Positions 34,676 through 45,481 of a DNA stretch of 64,000 nucleotides are shown here, in pieces. Source of the DNA: Astropecten irregularis (Eukaryota; Echinodermata; Asteroidea; Paxillosida; Astropectinidae); contig OZ020248.1 of assembly GCA_963971285.1 (NCBI GenBank), forward strand, positions 17,236,001-17,300,000, written 5' to 3'. Within the stretch, counting starts at the first letter, position 1. Each line of letters starts with the position of its first letter. Position numbers and translations under genes: made by a program. Under the pieces are notes generated by a model. It was not told where the DNA came from, did not search any database, and saw nothing but the letters and a program-made list of their open reading frames with translations.

Positions 34676-34784
34676 CTTTTCATGAACTGACTATAATTTA
34701 TTAATCCCCATTGTTAATCCCCATCTCCCCAGTCCCTTTCTTCCCACCCCTTTGTAGTCTGTTACTTTGATCTTGCCTACGGGT

Positions 34785-35480
34785 CATTCCATGTCAAACC
34801 AACACACCTTTTTACCTTAGGTTCTTCGATTTCTATAAAAATTGGTATGCAAGTAGGTATCAATAAGTTATGAATGTATGCCAATTTTTAGTGGAATCCC
34901 TCCACCCATGTGGCCAGTACGCATGCGCCAAAAATACAGACATTTTCATGTTCTGACACTACCTTAACACATGATTAAACTATAACTCGGTCATATTCCC
35001 ACAAAAGTTTGCAAGGTTGGTATCAAAATGACCGGAATTAGATGCTCTAAGTGATGCCACCACAAAATTGGAGAAAAGATAAAAGTGGATACCCATGACC
35101 TTTGACATACGAACTTTGACCTTTGACCTAGATTTAAAAAAATATATCATTTCGAAATTTCACGAAACAACGTTTGCTTGATAGAACAGGTCTTTCTCTA
35201 CAAGATTCCATTGAAATTTCGCTGGGCACTTGAAAATTGACGATTTTATGGCATTTTTTTCTGATAAATGCATGCGTAGTTGTGTCCCTTTAACAACAAT
35301 AGGCAACACAACTTTCTCTGCGGTTTCCTTTAATGCAATTTTAATGTTCCCAATTGATGTCTCATTCTCCTTTATCCTGCAGTACCTCAGTGACTGTATA
35401 AAACACTCACAGTCACATCTTTGTTCTGCAATGAGGGCCTTAATAGTGCACGCACAGTTGTTTCCCCTTTACCTGACCCC
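34785..35480 (+). repeat. Dispersed repeat arm (related to 48098-48570 and 49988-51055)
   Basis: Shares GTCATTCCATGTCA..CCAACACAC, AATTGGTATGCAAGTAGGTAT, ACCTTTGACCTAGATTTAAA, TTGATAGAACAGGTCTTTCT and ATCCTGCAGTACCTCAG with both intronic copies. Open frame 35230-35496 lies within the repeat and is not supported as a gene. Confidence 0.8.
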
Positions 35481-35516
35481 TCTGTGTCTGACTTAGCCCC
35501 CTCGTTGTCAAAGATT

Positions 35517-35933
35517 ATATAGCGCTACGCGCAAGATGGAGAACTGAAACGCATAAATCGCCATGGGCGCCATTCTGGAGTGAGGGCGGGCGTTCCACGC
35601 ATGCTCTACGTACAGAGTTTCCATTGCATGATATGAGCGATGTGTGCGGTACTTGCAAAAGTAGGTCCAGAAAACCACAAAAAATCGCCGTTGTCATATT
35701 CAGCTGCTTCACATCAATGTCAAATATTTATTATAAACAATAAGTTTCAATCGAATTCGGGCCAAAATATTACCTAACACTCGATCCCCTTTTCTTTGAT
35801 AAATCTCCCAGCCCCCATATGTCCCGTGTACAAACTACTCGCTACTTTGCACACCAGAATGGCGGATCGCGACCTCCATACAGATTACCACGCGCCCTAT
35901 GGTCAGTTATCCATCTTGCGCATAGCGCTATAT
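35517..35933. mobile_element. 417-bp TIR element, full-length copy
   Basis: Ends ATATAGCGCTACGCGCAAGA and, on the other strand, ATATAGCGCTATGCGCAAGA form TIRs of about 30 bp with two or three mismatches. A truncated relative is at 16920-17292. The AGCGCTxxGC end resembles those of the 47322 and 51331 elements, so these may be related families. Confidence 0.85.
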
Positions 35934-36394
35934 CTCTTTCATCCTGATCCCCTCATCCATTCATTTGTGTTTCTATTCACTTGCATGTTCTTGTCCTTGA
36001 TCGTCAATTTGCCTTTGAGAAAGATCATGTTAGAATCGAAACGCGTCAGGCACTCCCAACTCTTAAGTAATTTATTAATCAAAAGAAACAGGTACATGTA
36101 TATGAAACTGGGGTCATGAAAGTAAGCCTGATGATAACACAACCTCCACACGTAAAATGGACTTAAAAGTACTTTCAACATCCTACTATACATGTCTGTA
36201 TGCCCATGTATTAACACACCTATAATTTACCATGGCAACAGTGCCTGGTCATGTACTTGCTGGCCTACTTACTAGCTCTTACATAGCAGCACATTCCTGA
36301 GACTCTAACCACCCTCGTTGGGCGGTTTTGGGGCACATTTTGGCACCAAAGCTTGCCTCTACCATGGTCCATGATTAACCATTTCGTCAGCTCA
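35934..36394. other. No gene recognised
   Basis: Unique AT-rich sequence with overlapping short frames on both strands and no recognisable protein. Confidence 0.5.
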
Positions 36395-37366
36395 GCGTAA
36401 ACTCGCAAACATTTGCGTCAACTCGAAAACATTACATAAACTCGAAAACATTGCATCAACTTGCAAACATTACATACGCTCGAAGACACTGCGTCAACTT
36501 CCAAATATTACATAAACTTGCAAACATTGCATCAATTTGCAAACATTGCATCAACTTGCAAACATATTGCGCATTGCATAAACTTGAGAACATTGTGCCA
36601 ACTCTCAAACATTACGTCAACTCAAAAACATTACGTCTACTCGCAAACATTGTGTCAACTCTAAAACTTTGTGTCAACTCGCAAGCATTACGTCAACTAA
36701 AAAACATTGCGTCAACTCGCAAACGTTACGTCAACTCAAAAACATTGTGTCAATGACGTGTCAACTCGCAAACATTGCATCAACTCAAAAACATTGCGCC
36801 AACTCGCAAACATTACGTCAACTCGCAAACATTGCGTCAACTCGCAAACATTGCGTCAACCAGAAACATTGCGCCAACTCGCAAACATTACGTCAACTCG
36901 CAAACATTGCGTCAACTCTAAAACTTTGTGTCAACTCGCAAGCATTACGTCAACTAAAAAACATTGCGTCAACTCGCAAACGTTACGTCAACTCAAAAAC
37001 ATTGGCTGCGTTCGAGCGAGCTACTCGTGTTAACACGAGTATACTCCTGAGCGCTCGAACGGCCGGAGTACGACACTCGGATCAGCGAGAGTATACTCTC
37101 CAGATATGGGGAGTATACTCCTGCACCGGAGAGTATTGCGCGCGCATCACACTCATGTTACCGGGAGTAACCGCTCGAACGCAGCCGTAGTGTCAATGAC
37201 GTGTCAACTCGCAAACATTACGTCAACTCGCAAACATTGCGTCAACTCAAAAACATTGCGTCAACCAGAAAAAAATTGTGTCAAGTCGCAAACATTGCAT
37301 CAATGCAAAAGCATTGCGTCAACTCTCAAAATATTGCGTCACTTGTGTCAACTCGAAAACATTGCC
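36395..37366. repeat. 19-bp minisatellite, about 40 units
   Basis: The unit is CGTCAACTCGCAAACATTG with frequent variants (CGAAAACATTA, TCTAAAACTTT). Units are imperfect and often in 38- or 57-bp groups. The array is broken by the 37014-37186 element and resumes after it. The long frames here (101-173 codons, with repeated QLANI-like words) are array artefacts. Confidence 0.95.
37014..37186. mobile_element. 173-bp MITE inserted in the minisatellite
   Basis: Ends GGCTGCGTTCGAGCG and CGCTCGAACGCAGCC are perfect 15-bp inverted repeats. The 19-bp array lies on both sides, so the insertion is younger than at least part of the array. Target duplication is unclear because the flanks are repetitive. 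Confidence 0.9.
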
Positions 37367-37372
37367 TCAGAC

Positions 37373-37772
37373 CTTTCTGAAGACCCCTTTGTTCAGCATG
37401 CACTGATGACCGCTTGCTGCCAGCTATATTATCGCTATGGGATGTACGGCAGCGATGACCACAGCTAAACACTGTCGATTTGGAGATCAGATATCTACAT
37501 GTATTGCAAATACGGAAGATGAAAGAGACGTCATTGAAATCATGGAGTTGCAGGGGACGGCCCCACAGGTGACGGCCCAGGCCCCGCAAGAGGCCCCGAG
37601 GGTGACGATTAAAAATCCGAAGAAAGTCGCTGCTTGGCAAAAGGGTGCGGCTGTCAGAAAAGGAAAACAAGAAGCGCTACTTAAACAGCTTCAAAATGTC
37701 AAAGAGGTTCTCCGGCCATCTGCTGAAACCGCTGCCGAAACTGCTAAAAAAACCCTCCAGCTGAGCCTTTGA
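37373..37772 (+). pseudogene. Polinton-like/viral-type hypothetical protein 1, decayed
   Basis: The frame at 37437-37772 contains TTAKH.RFGD, ERDVIEIM, a Pro/Ala/Gln stretch (APQVTAQAPQEAPRVTIKNP) and a basic segment KKVAAWQKG, and ends in an Ala/Glu-rich tail. Upstream codons back to about 37373 (LYYRYG) may belong to it in another frame. I recall near-identical uncharacterised proteins next to integrase genes in cnidarian and mollusc genomes, where the tail leads into one membrane segment. Here that segment (WIVYAVLAVGAALYA, about 37788-37832) follows in a different frame, so a frameshift has split the gene. The assignment of the family to Polinton-like or adintovirus-like elements is inference. 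Confidence 0.6.
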
Positions 37773-37879
37773 ATTTGCAGAGCGCATGGATAGTGTATGC
37801 AGTCCTCGCTGTTGGAGCCGCGCTATATGCTCAGATCCAAAATAGAGGCTCCCCTGCTAAAATCGAGGCAAGAAAAGTA

Positions 37880-38160
37880 CTACTGTACATGTATTAGACG
37901 AACAGCCTGACCCCTTCTATGTAGTCATGTCTACTCCCAGTACAGATGGCATACAGCTTGCCAATTTGGCATACCACTCGCAATTGGATATGACGCACTT
38001 GGCAAAAAAATCCTGAAAGGTACTACCGGTATGCCGAAATTGGACTTTGTGCCGTATGATATAGGCATGGTCATTCTAGATGTGGGCTTGGCCATGGCCA
38101 CCAAGGATATGGCAGAATATACTCCCCGCTGACATATTGAAGTAATACCCTTCCTTCTGT
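37880..38160 (+). pseudogene. Polinton-like hypothetical protein 2, decayed
   Basis: Fragments in shifting frames: DPFYVV then DGIQLANLAYH near 37909-37975, a YAEIGLCAV-like piece near 38030-38055, and a final Asp/Ile-rich piece near 38105-38130. The order matches a second uncharacterised protein that I remember lying between protein 1 and protein 3 in related elements. Several stops make it non-functional. Confidence 0.45.
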
Positions 38161-38171
38161 AAACCGACAAT

Positions 38172-38597
38172 ATGGCCTCTATAGCGATGCTTGTAGGCGG
38201 AGCATTGGTGAATGTGCTCGCTTTCTCAGTGTCAAACTTTCTCTTTTCGATGTTACACAGTTCAGGTGCCGATGAGGAGGGCAAACGTCATGATGAAGCC
38301 TTGGAACAACCTCAAGCTGCGCATGCCGAATGGTCGCGCAAGTGGGCTGAACGTCTTGACTTGATCAATAATGAGCAGGGACACAGCGTGCAAACTTTCT
38401 GTGATGTCGATGAGGCCATCCGTCAGTACAATGTTATCACCACTGGCAGAGCGCTTGAACAAGAGCCAGAACCCAAGCTTTCAGATTTGGAGCCACTTCG
38501 CTCGCAGCCTATATGCTTACCAAGTGACAACCGAATTAAAAAAAAAACCTTTTTTTTTCTGAGCCCAGCCTGTTGGAGACCGGTTGGGTTGCTTTAA
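38172..38597 (+). pseudogene. Polinton-like hypothetical protein 3 (MASIAMLVGGALVN), truncated
   Basis: The 141-codon frame starts MASIAMLVGGALVNVLAFS, a hydrophobic N-terminus that may be a membrane anchor. A charged coiled-coil-like region (DEALEQPQAAHAEWSRKWAE) follows, then GHSVQTF.DVDEAIRQY and an acidic LSDLEPL tail. I recognise the architecture as a small structural-type protein accompanying a retroviral-like integrase in viral-type transposons of marine invertebrates; the function is unknown. Start at 38172 fits the family. The last 25 or so codons run through an A/T tract into unrelated sequence, so the C-terminus has been replaced. Confidence 0.6.
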
Positions 38598-38719
38598 TAT
38601 TTCGCAAGCCATGACCGCCAATCCGACGGTCTGCTCAACTGACAGCAAGGCTGTCTCGCATCTACTATAGCCCCGAGGCTATTGGAAGGGACTAGCGACA
38701 ATTTAAAACCTCTCATCTG

Positions 38720-39115
38720 CAGCTAAGATCTCTGAAGAGGCTGCTCGGGCTTGGCTAAAAAAAGCAGGCAATTTGGCAGATCTACCTCCCAGCTCCGAGG
38801 CACGTTCCAAGACAAACAATTTGATGTCAGCGTGCCAAACGAGGTTCACCAGGCTGACCTGCTCTTTCTCCCCTGTGACCGCCCCCAAGACATACAAGTA
38901 CGCACTCACCATCGTTGACGTTGCCTCGCGCCACAAGGAAGCTGAACCTTTTGCAACAAAAGAGGCTCAAGAGGTTACCGATCCAGTGTGGTCACTGGAT
39001 GTGTACCGGCTCAGACGCTTGGTTTACCAAGCCTCGTGAGCCTGTGCTATACTATTTGTTGGATGGAACTGCTTGTGGTGCCTCCTGATACCCAACTACC
39101 GCCGGATGGGGTTCT
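38720..39115 (+). pseudogene. Retroviral-type integrase (rve) of a Polinton-like element, deleted and frameshifted
   Basis: In order, in different + frames: EEAARAWL, QIYLPAP, VHQADLLFLP (about 38840-38870, holding the first catalytic Asp of the D,D-E core), YKYALTIVDVASR (38895-38935), then directly TDPVWSLDVYRLRR (38977-39018) and VPPDTQLPPDG (39080-39112). The second Asp and the Glu, normally between the VDVASR and DPVWSL segments, are missing, so about a hundred or more codons were deleted. At least two frameshifts add to this. The family is the integrase of Polinton/Maverick-type and related elements. It lies 90 bp upstream of a hAT-type insertion. Confidence 0.7.
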
Positions 39116-39205
39116 AAGGCGCTAGTGGTTCATCTCGCATCTTTGTGTCCGATCTACTTTTCTTGTTCCAGCGCTTGCAAGCTGTGAGCGAGATACCTTG
39201 TTCAG

Positions 39206-40644
39206 TAGGCCTGGGCGATTAGTGCTTTTCACTAATCGATTAATCGCGGAGGAAATAATCGCGATTAATCGGTTAATCGCGATTACCCGGAAGTGACTAT
39301 ACAAGCAGCATGTACCTTGTTTTCATCATAGCGGCACTGCAGTAAACTGCACTAGCGTAATGCATTGATTCGTCTCACAAGTTTCAACAGCGATCAGTTC
39401 CGATTTCCGAGGCATTGTGCAATGCTATTTTTGTTCTGATAAGGTATAATGCATAATATCGTCCATAATTATTGGTATTCCTTCAGTAAAGTAGGGTAAT
39501 TTCGCGAACTTGAGTGTTGGCCGACAAGGCATGCAGTTACTGTCTCACGTACGTACACACAGACGTAGTCCCATACATGCAAGTACAAGTCAACGATAGT
39601 AGGCTGAACAGTGAACACGATTATTATACAGTTCACGATTACTGAACAGTGAACACGATTATTACACAGTTCACGATTACTAAACACATCGCGATTATTT
39701 ACATTTCACGATTACTCCACATGTTCACTTCACGATTATCATACGATACGATACAGTAGTCCAGTACAGTAATCGTATAATCGAGCAGCGTCTGTACTCG
39801 AGTAGTTGAATGCCATCACGCCATGCGCCAAGCTGGCCGGCCATGGTAGCCGAATCCATTGTAAACACGTGGGCCTAAGAAGTTGAGAACAACTTCGTTG
39901 TCAGTGTCAGCTGTCAGGCTTGAATAAAAATTCACCCCGACATGTTTAAACTGTATGTATCCAATAACTCATGTGTGCGACAGGTCCCGACAACCTTTCG
40001 TTTTATTACTAAGTGAGATAAATAGTATTTATTGGAAATGCAACATAACTAAATGTACCTCAATAAACAGCGAAATGGTATAGCCCTCAATCATGCCTCA
40101 TCCACGTTGACCATATAAGGCAGTATTATTAGAAGGGCTACTGGCCAATTGCAGTGTAATCTCAAAATGTTGTCATGGTGCTGTCACAATTGGGCGGGCA
40201 TCCGATGCACGTGCAGCAGCAGACTTGATATCAAGTTGGAAATTTTATCGCTACACCAGGGGTACTGTGTGCGTGTTCACATTACACTGTGTACGTCCTG
40301 CATAATGTCCAACATGCGGGGACGCGACCGCGGTACATATACACCCTCGACCCCTATTGAATCAAGATTACGTTGCCTCACTATACGAACGATGCATGAT
40401 ATTGACGGACGGATGGACAAAACAGGAATGTCTAACGACTTGTCATCAAGTCTATGCAGCTGCTCCATGCAACACACACGGCATGGCTATTGATCGACTG
40501 AGAATAGTAGTAACTCGTGGAATTAATCGCAACTCGAAGGCACTAATCGCGCTGGCACGATTAATCGAGTAGTTCAGAATTTACTAATCGAGTAATCGAC
40601 ACAGGAATGTAATCGCGATTAATTGAGTTAATCGCCCAGGCCTA
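39206..40644. mobile_element. 1.44 kb hAT-type element with 8-bp target duplication
   Basis: Termini TAGGCCTGGGCGATTA and, inverted, TAGGCCTGGGCGATTA are identical over 16 bp. The flanks are TTGTTCAG on both sides (39198-39205 and 40645-40652). Subterminal regions are packed with ATTAATCG/CGATTAAT words, probably transposase binding sites, and a short tandem (ACGATTATTA.ACAGTTCACG) lies at 39603-39685. Frames at 40149-40493 and its shadow have no transposase motif. A non-autonomous hAT element. Confidence 0.95.
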
Positions 40645-40652
40645 TTGTTCAG

Positions 40653-40980
40653 ACTGCACAGAGCAGCTCCTATTTTTTGTGCAGAGGGGCCCGTAGAGGG
40701 GTCAAATCCCCAATAAAAACGCTCCTGCTGCTATTTTGTCATAGAGGGGTCAAATCCCTGAATCAAACGCTCCCACAAAAGTCTGATTACACTCCCGCCA
40801 GCAGTGCCAACCACGCCCGTGTGTTGCAGTAGAAGCACAAGAGTGTCAGAGGGGCCTTTTTCATAGAGATGTCAAATCCCCAAATAGACACTCTCACAAA
40901 AGTCTGTTCACCCTATTTTTCCATAGAGGGGTAAAATCCTCAATCAAACGCTCCCACAAAAGTCTAATCATACTCCCTGC
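40653..40980. repeat. Irregular repeats of a TAGAGGGGTCAAATCCC word
   Basis: About four copies (near 40692, 40742, 40862, 40922) of TAGAGGGGTCAAATCCC followed by AATCAAACGCTCCCACAAAA. This is the sequence downstream of the hAT insertion; whether it belonged to the Polinton-like remnant is not clear. Confidence 0.6.
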
Positions 40981-41290
40981 TGCTGCTCTACCCACTGAAA
41001 TCTCTATGACCATTGACCTCATGAACCTCAGTTTGAAACGTTTCTTTCTGACCCTATACATGTAATAGACACACCCTGCAAGTTTAGTGAAAATCCAGTC
41101 ATAATCGGTTATTGAAATATTAGGAGATTATAAAGCTTGACCTTTGACAACATTTAAACCCGAACCTGACAATCAAATTTTGACATTTTTGGCCCTCCAT
41201 ATGATAGTGTGCTACACTGGGGGATGCGTTGGCTGAAGTTAGAGACCACTTTTCATGTACATAATTTAGGCCCCTAACATCCAGGATTAG
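40981..41290 (-). repeat. Solo arm of the 14061/32120 element family
   Basis: On the minus strand this matches 32125-32400: GTGGTCTCTAACTTCAGCC, GTAGCACACT.TCATATGGAG, ATTTGATTGTCAGG, TCTCCTAATATTTCAATAAC and CTTGCAGGGTGTGTCTATT. It ends in a diverged family terminus, CCCCTAACATCCAGGATTA. Confidence 0.75.
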
Positions 41291-41423
41291 TAGATTGAGC
41301 ATTCTCTGGCGAATATTTGTCAAGTTATATAAGGGTCTACAGGTCCAATTTCAGGCAAACAGCACTTCGTCCTTCATCCTATAATGTTTATGTCTACCCA
41401 CTGTTCCATCTGAAAGGATCCTG

Positions 41424-41765
41424 ATGGCTCTTACCACTTTTTAAATGACAAACTACTTCCTGTTAGGCTGGAGGTCACAACGGTCAAGCACTGTGTCACA
41501 CAAAAAAATCCTTGCCTAACATTGACATTTGGCAAAAGATCCATATTCCTAGCTCTTAACACTTTTAAATGAGGAGCTTCTTACTGTTTGACCTGAAGTA
41601 GAGGTCACAGAGGTCAAGCAATGTGTCACAAAGAAAAATCTTGCCTAACATTGATATTTGGTGAAAGAATCGGGATCAAACCTCTTACCACTTTTAAATG
41701 AGAAACTGCTTCCTGTTTGACTGGAAGTAGAGGTCAACAAACCAAGCAATGTGTCAAAAGAATCA
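41424..41765 (+). repeat. Three tandem ~128-bp modules
   Basis: Modules start with CTCTTA.CACTTTTAAATGA near 41428, 41553 and 41682. Each has CTTCCTGTTTGACTGGAAGTAGAGGTCA, in whole or in part, and CAAGCA.TGTGTCA. Inverse relatives at 26785-27015. Confidence 0.8.
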
Positions 41766-41799
41766 ACTTGATCTATCAAACAGAATGTTAGTGTGAAGA

Positions 41800-43359
41800 A
41801 ATCAACAGAAAATCAACTATTTTGTGTTGATTTTTAAAGATTTTTATTTTTAAATTCAAATGATGTCATGATAATGTCATTGCAATTTATCAATATAACA
41901 CTTCCAAACTTAGTTACATACCATATTTTCAACCCAATCGGACGTAGAGTTTGTTCATAGTTGACATGTGAAGTTTGTCCCTTTATAAGGCATTGTCACA
42001 CGCATGATGACATCATGATGATGTAAATGTTCGCTACTTTGTCTGGACCAAGTATGGTAAAGATTGACAGTTTAAAAGTGGGGTCTAAAAAAAACCCTGT
42101 GTTGAGGCTATCATGTTTACCACCGAGACAATCTAATGAAGCACATTCAATCACCTTGCAGTGACTGCCATCTGGTACTAATTTGAGTCTCTTGTAATTA
42201 CATCAGCACTGCTGAAGCATGCAATTAGTAATGATAGCTTATTAAGGTATACATGTACATGTTAACAAAATTACCAAGTCTGTCATGTAGAAATTCCTAT
42301 CTTCAAGGACCTATCTTCCTGATAACTTAATACATTTTGGTACAGTGAGTAATCCAGTATTTAAGGACCTGAGTGATCTTGAAGGATTGTACTGATGTAT
42401 TATTAGGATAGATATTCAGGGGCAGAACGAAAACAGTGAAAAGCAAGCAACAATAGGTCAATAATAGTTCAATAATAGTGCATGTCGTTGACGTTGTCAA
42501 CAAATAAATTGATAATAATAGTGCAAATGTTATGCGACACTGACCAGGTAGTCAATTATTAAAGTGACTTCAACACTGGAGTGATATGGTCACATCTATG
42601 GTTAAGACCGTATCTCACTAATGGAGACGTCGCTGTGGCGTCTCCAATTTATCAGTCGCTGCATTCGCGGAGACGTCTCCAACATTAAAATGGCTTATGC
42701 TCACACCAAGGACACGTCTCCGTGTCATCTCCAGACCAGGTGACAAGCACTTTGCCCGACAGTTGTGGAAATGTTGCTGCAAAGTCTTCAAGTACAACCA
42801 ATTTTTTTCTGTTGCAGAACAAGTCAACTGAGTATTTATGGATAAAACGCACATTACCAAGGAAATTACCAAGAAAAAAGCTAAAATTTAAAAGTTCTTA
42901 TACTTTTGTACTGAGCAGGTGTACGAATAAGCTGAGATTCTGAGGTAAAATCTGAACAAAAAAATCCTGAAATCTGATTTAAATCTGAAGTCTCACATCC
43001 CTGACATTTGCAACTTGGCATGACATTGACATAGTAGGGTCAAATGTAACGCTGAGATTTCCACACAAGCTTGACAAAGGAATAACTGAATCATCGATTT
43101 TGAAAAATGAAATATTTACTTCTCCACAAGAAAAGAAATATGTCCCTTGAGCCTAGATGAGCTGAAATTGAAGTTCTTTCATCATCCTATATTATTTATC
43201 ATATAACAAGATGGCTCTCCTCCAGTGATGTAAAGTGACAGATATTGAGCACCATAATGAAATACTTATCATAGTGAACCTTCATACTTGGTCAGGACAT
43301 TTATAGTTAAAACAATGTATTTACTGTATTTTATTATTATTTTCTTTTTTAATTTACAG
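41800..43359. other. No gene recognised upstream of BRAT1
   Basis: It includes a TGATGACATCATGATGATGTAAATGTTC module (41995-42100) of the TGACGTCA superfamily. A GAGACGTC-rich palindromic cluster lies at 42624-42735 (GGAGACGTC, GGCGTCTCC, GAGACGTCTCC). No promoter or 5' non-coding exon of BRAT1 could be identified, although one is expected because the first coding exon begins at a splice acceptor. Confidence 0.45.
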
Positions 43360-43549
43360 GGAAAACTGGTAAAGTTCACCTTTATAATGGCCAAATCAGA
43401 CTCCCAGTCATTTCGTCACGAGGACTTGAATGCATTGCATTTTCTTCCAGAAGTACTGAGGGTCCTCCTTGAACCTACCAAGAAGATACTTGATGACACT
43501 TATGTAGAGAAGCTTCTTTCCTGGTTGACTCAACTTGCTGCAATGCCAG
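43360..43549 (+). CDS. BRAT1: BRAT1 orthologue, first coding exon
   Basis: Acceptor TTTAATTTACAG ends at 43359 and donor GTACAT starts at 43550. The first 27 bases are 5' UTR. ATG at 43387 has A at -3 and G at +4, and 54 codons plus one base follow (phase 1). Residues 20-49 (LPEVLRVLLEPTKKILDDTY then VEKLLSWL) align with the start of human BRAT1, which has LPALCAVLVDP..ADDTCLEKLLDW. BRAT1 is a HEAT/ARM-repeat protein that binds BRCA1, ATM and the Integrator endonuclease subunits INTS9/INTS11, acting in DNA damage signalling and RNA processing. The frame stays open upstream of the ATG through the acceptor, so a start in an earlier exon cannot be fully excluded, but length favours this one. Confidence 0.8.
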
Positions 43550-43814
43550 GTACATTAAAAAAGAAAGTTAATTTAATATGATGTTGCGATTATGAACAAC
43601 ATCTCTTTGAACCAAAAATTGCAGTGCAAACAAAACGTGTTGGTTCACCTTCTTGTTCCTCCACTGATGTCTTTCACAAACATGATGTGTGGAGGTGTGT
43701 ATTTAGATTGTAATCAATAACAGGGTTCATTTATATAAGAATTAAGAAAGATCTCATTTATCAAATTAACAAAATTTAATTGGTTCTAATGACTTTGAAC
43801 ATGCCTGGGGAGCT

Positions 43815-44835
43815 GGGGCCTTATTCACAAAGCACCCGTAAAATATTGCTTTGCGGGGACCCGTAAGTGAAAGTTACGGGTGCGTAAGATGTTTGTTAAG
43901 TGGTATTCACGAAACACCCCTAGAGATCCCTTAGCGGACCCGCATTCTGCGGGAACCCGCAAGTGAAAGAGCGGCGATATTTAAGTGTGACCAAAGTATT
44001 GTAATTATTCAATAGAATGACATGATGTACTGTGCATAGCGTACATGTACATGTACTGAGATTCATGCCGACTGACAATTATAATTATTCATGGGTGTCG
44101 ATCGGGGAGGGGGGGCGTAGGCGGGCGGTGAGCGGGGGGTGGTATATCCCCCCCAAAAAAATATTTGAGGTTGGGTGATGGCGTATATTATCATGCCCTC
44201 AATAGTTCGAGGTTGAATGTCAATTATTACCGACAAATTATCTGAAATAATGAAAAATAAAGCATGCTTGGAATCAAGAAAGACAAATATTACCCTTTTA
44301 CTATATGTTTAATTCTCTTAAGCCCAACCCTCTCCCCACGCCCAAGAAGAATGGGAAGACCTCGAGGGCCTTGCCAAAAAAAATCAATAAGGAGAAGCTC
44401 CATTATTAAGCAATTATTTATTGCGTACGAACGATGATGGAAGCACGTCGGGACAACTAACCCAAACTTAAAATCGGATCGTTAGATAGATGGGTGCTCG
44501 CATCTCTATATGTGGGGTTAGGGTATTCGGTATGATGGGGTCGTTTTCGCCGGGCCCCCACCTTCACCTCAATTCCCCAAGTCTTCTTTCCTTGACAAGG
44601 AGTCACATACGATGCCTACCAAGGTATATTTGCCTTTCATTTGGACCCTGGAGACAATCCACGGAAGTTGCGGGATCATTGCGGGAACGTCTGGGGGTCC
44701 CGCAAATTTCCGGGTGGTTTACGGGCACACGCAGATTTAAGGGTGTTTCGTGAATAACGTGCAAGTGCTTGTGGGACGGTTGCGGGGAAGTTGCGTGCCC
44801 GTAAATCGTTGCGGGTGCTTTGTGAATAAGGCCCC
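43815..44835. mobile_element. 1.02 kb TIR element, GGGGCCTTATTCACAAAGCA ends
   Basis: The terminal inverted repeats are perfect for at least 24 bp (43815-43838 and 44812-44835), and inner regions share further inverted GTATTCACGAAACACCC..GGGTGTTTCGTGAATAA segments. Frames at 44490-44881 on both strands come from the inner part and show no transposase motif. Ends resemble those at 61915-63463. Confidence 0.9.
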
Positions 44836-45240
44836 TGGCCACCACCCTAACTGGGACGATGTACAGTGTATTGAATAACATTAGGCCATAAAAAAAAATT
44901 GTTGTATTGGAGTAACGGAGGTTTGGAAAATAGGGTAGGGCGGGCGGATTTTTATTTTTTTTATTTTTTATTTTTTCCTGTATTAAATGCTTTTTTTCCT
45001 GTATATCACAGTATTTGACGAGTCAAATAAAAACAAGAAATGACATAACAACTTTAACCAGTCTGGTTTCCATCTTTTGCTCCATTTAAGCTTTTAATCT
45101 GCATACAAATTTGCGATTTTTTTATTTTATTTTTTTCCCCGATTTTTATTTATTAATTTTTTATTAATTTTTTTTTGGTTTAAAATGTTTACGGTCGGGG
45201 CATATTTTTGGGTCGGGCGGGTAACGCCAATACAACAATT
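44836..45240. other. No gene; T-rich tracts
   Basis: Intronic sequence with several poly-T and TTTATT-type tracts (44952-44976, 45115-45175). Confidence 0.6.
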
Positions 45241-45254
45241 TTTTTTTTATGGCC

Positions 45255-45390
45255 TTAGTACCACACGCATCAAGGAGGCCATCCACATCCGCCTTCATGA
45301 CAACATCAACCAGCCTCGACATCCCTGGATTTTGGCTTCCCACACAGGCCGCCGCGCTGCATTCATTGTGCGGAATATTAATCTTTCCCA
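45255..45390 (+). pseudogene. Penelope-like element C-terminal fragment
   Basis: One frame reads TTRIKEAIHIRLHDNINQP (45264-45320). The next frame continues with DIPGFWLPT (about 45318-45345). The RxxKEAIxIR motif followed by N-rich and WxPT segments is the conserved region downstream of the GIY-YIG endonuclease motifs in Penelope-like elements. Frameshifted and truncated. Confidence 0.55.
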
Positions 45391-45481
45391 CATTTGCCCC
45401 AAGAGGGCGGGCTTTCCGCGCATGCTTGACAAAAATGAATATTCATGAGGCAGGGTAGATTACTTTTATGAATGAATATAT

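Noticed and set aside
36669-37190. 173-codon open frame with repeated QLANI/STRKH words
   Set aside because: It is a read-through of the 19-bp minisatellite, whose unit length gives frame rotation without stops; all three + frames are open in parts.
44490-44881. Overlapping 87- and 92-codon frames on opposite strands
   Set aside because: Inside the 43815-44835 TIR element, no recognised motif, no codon bias advantage for either strand.
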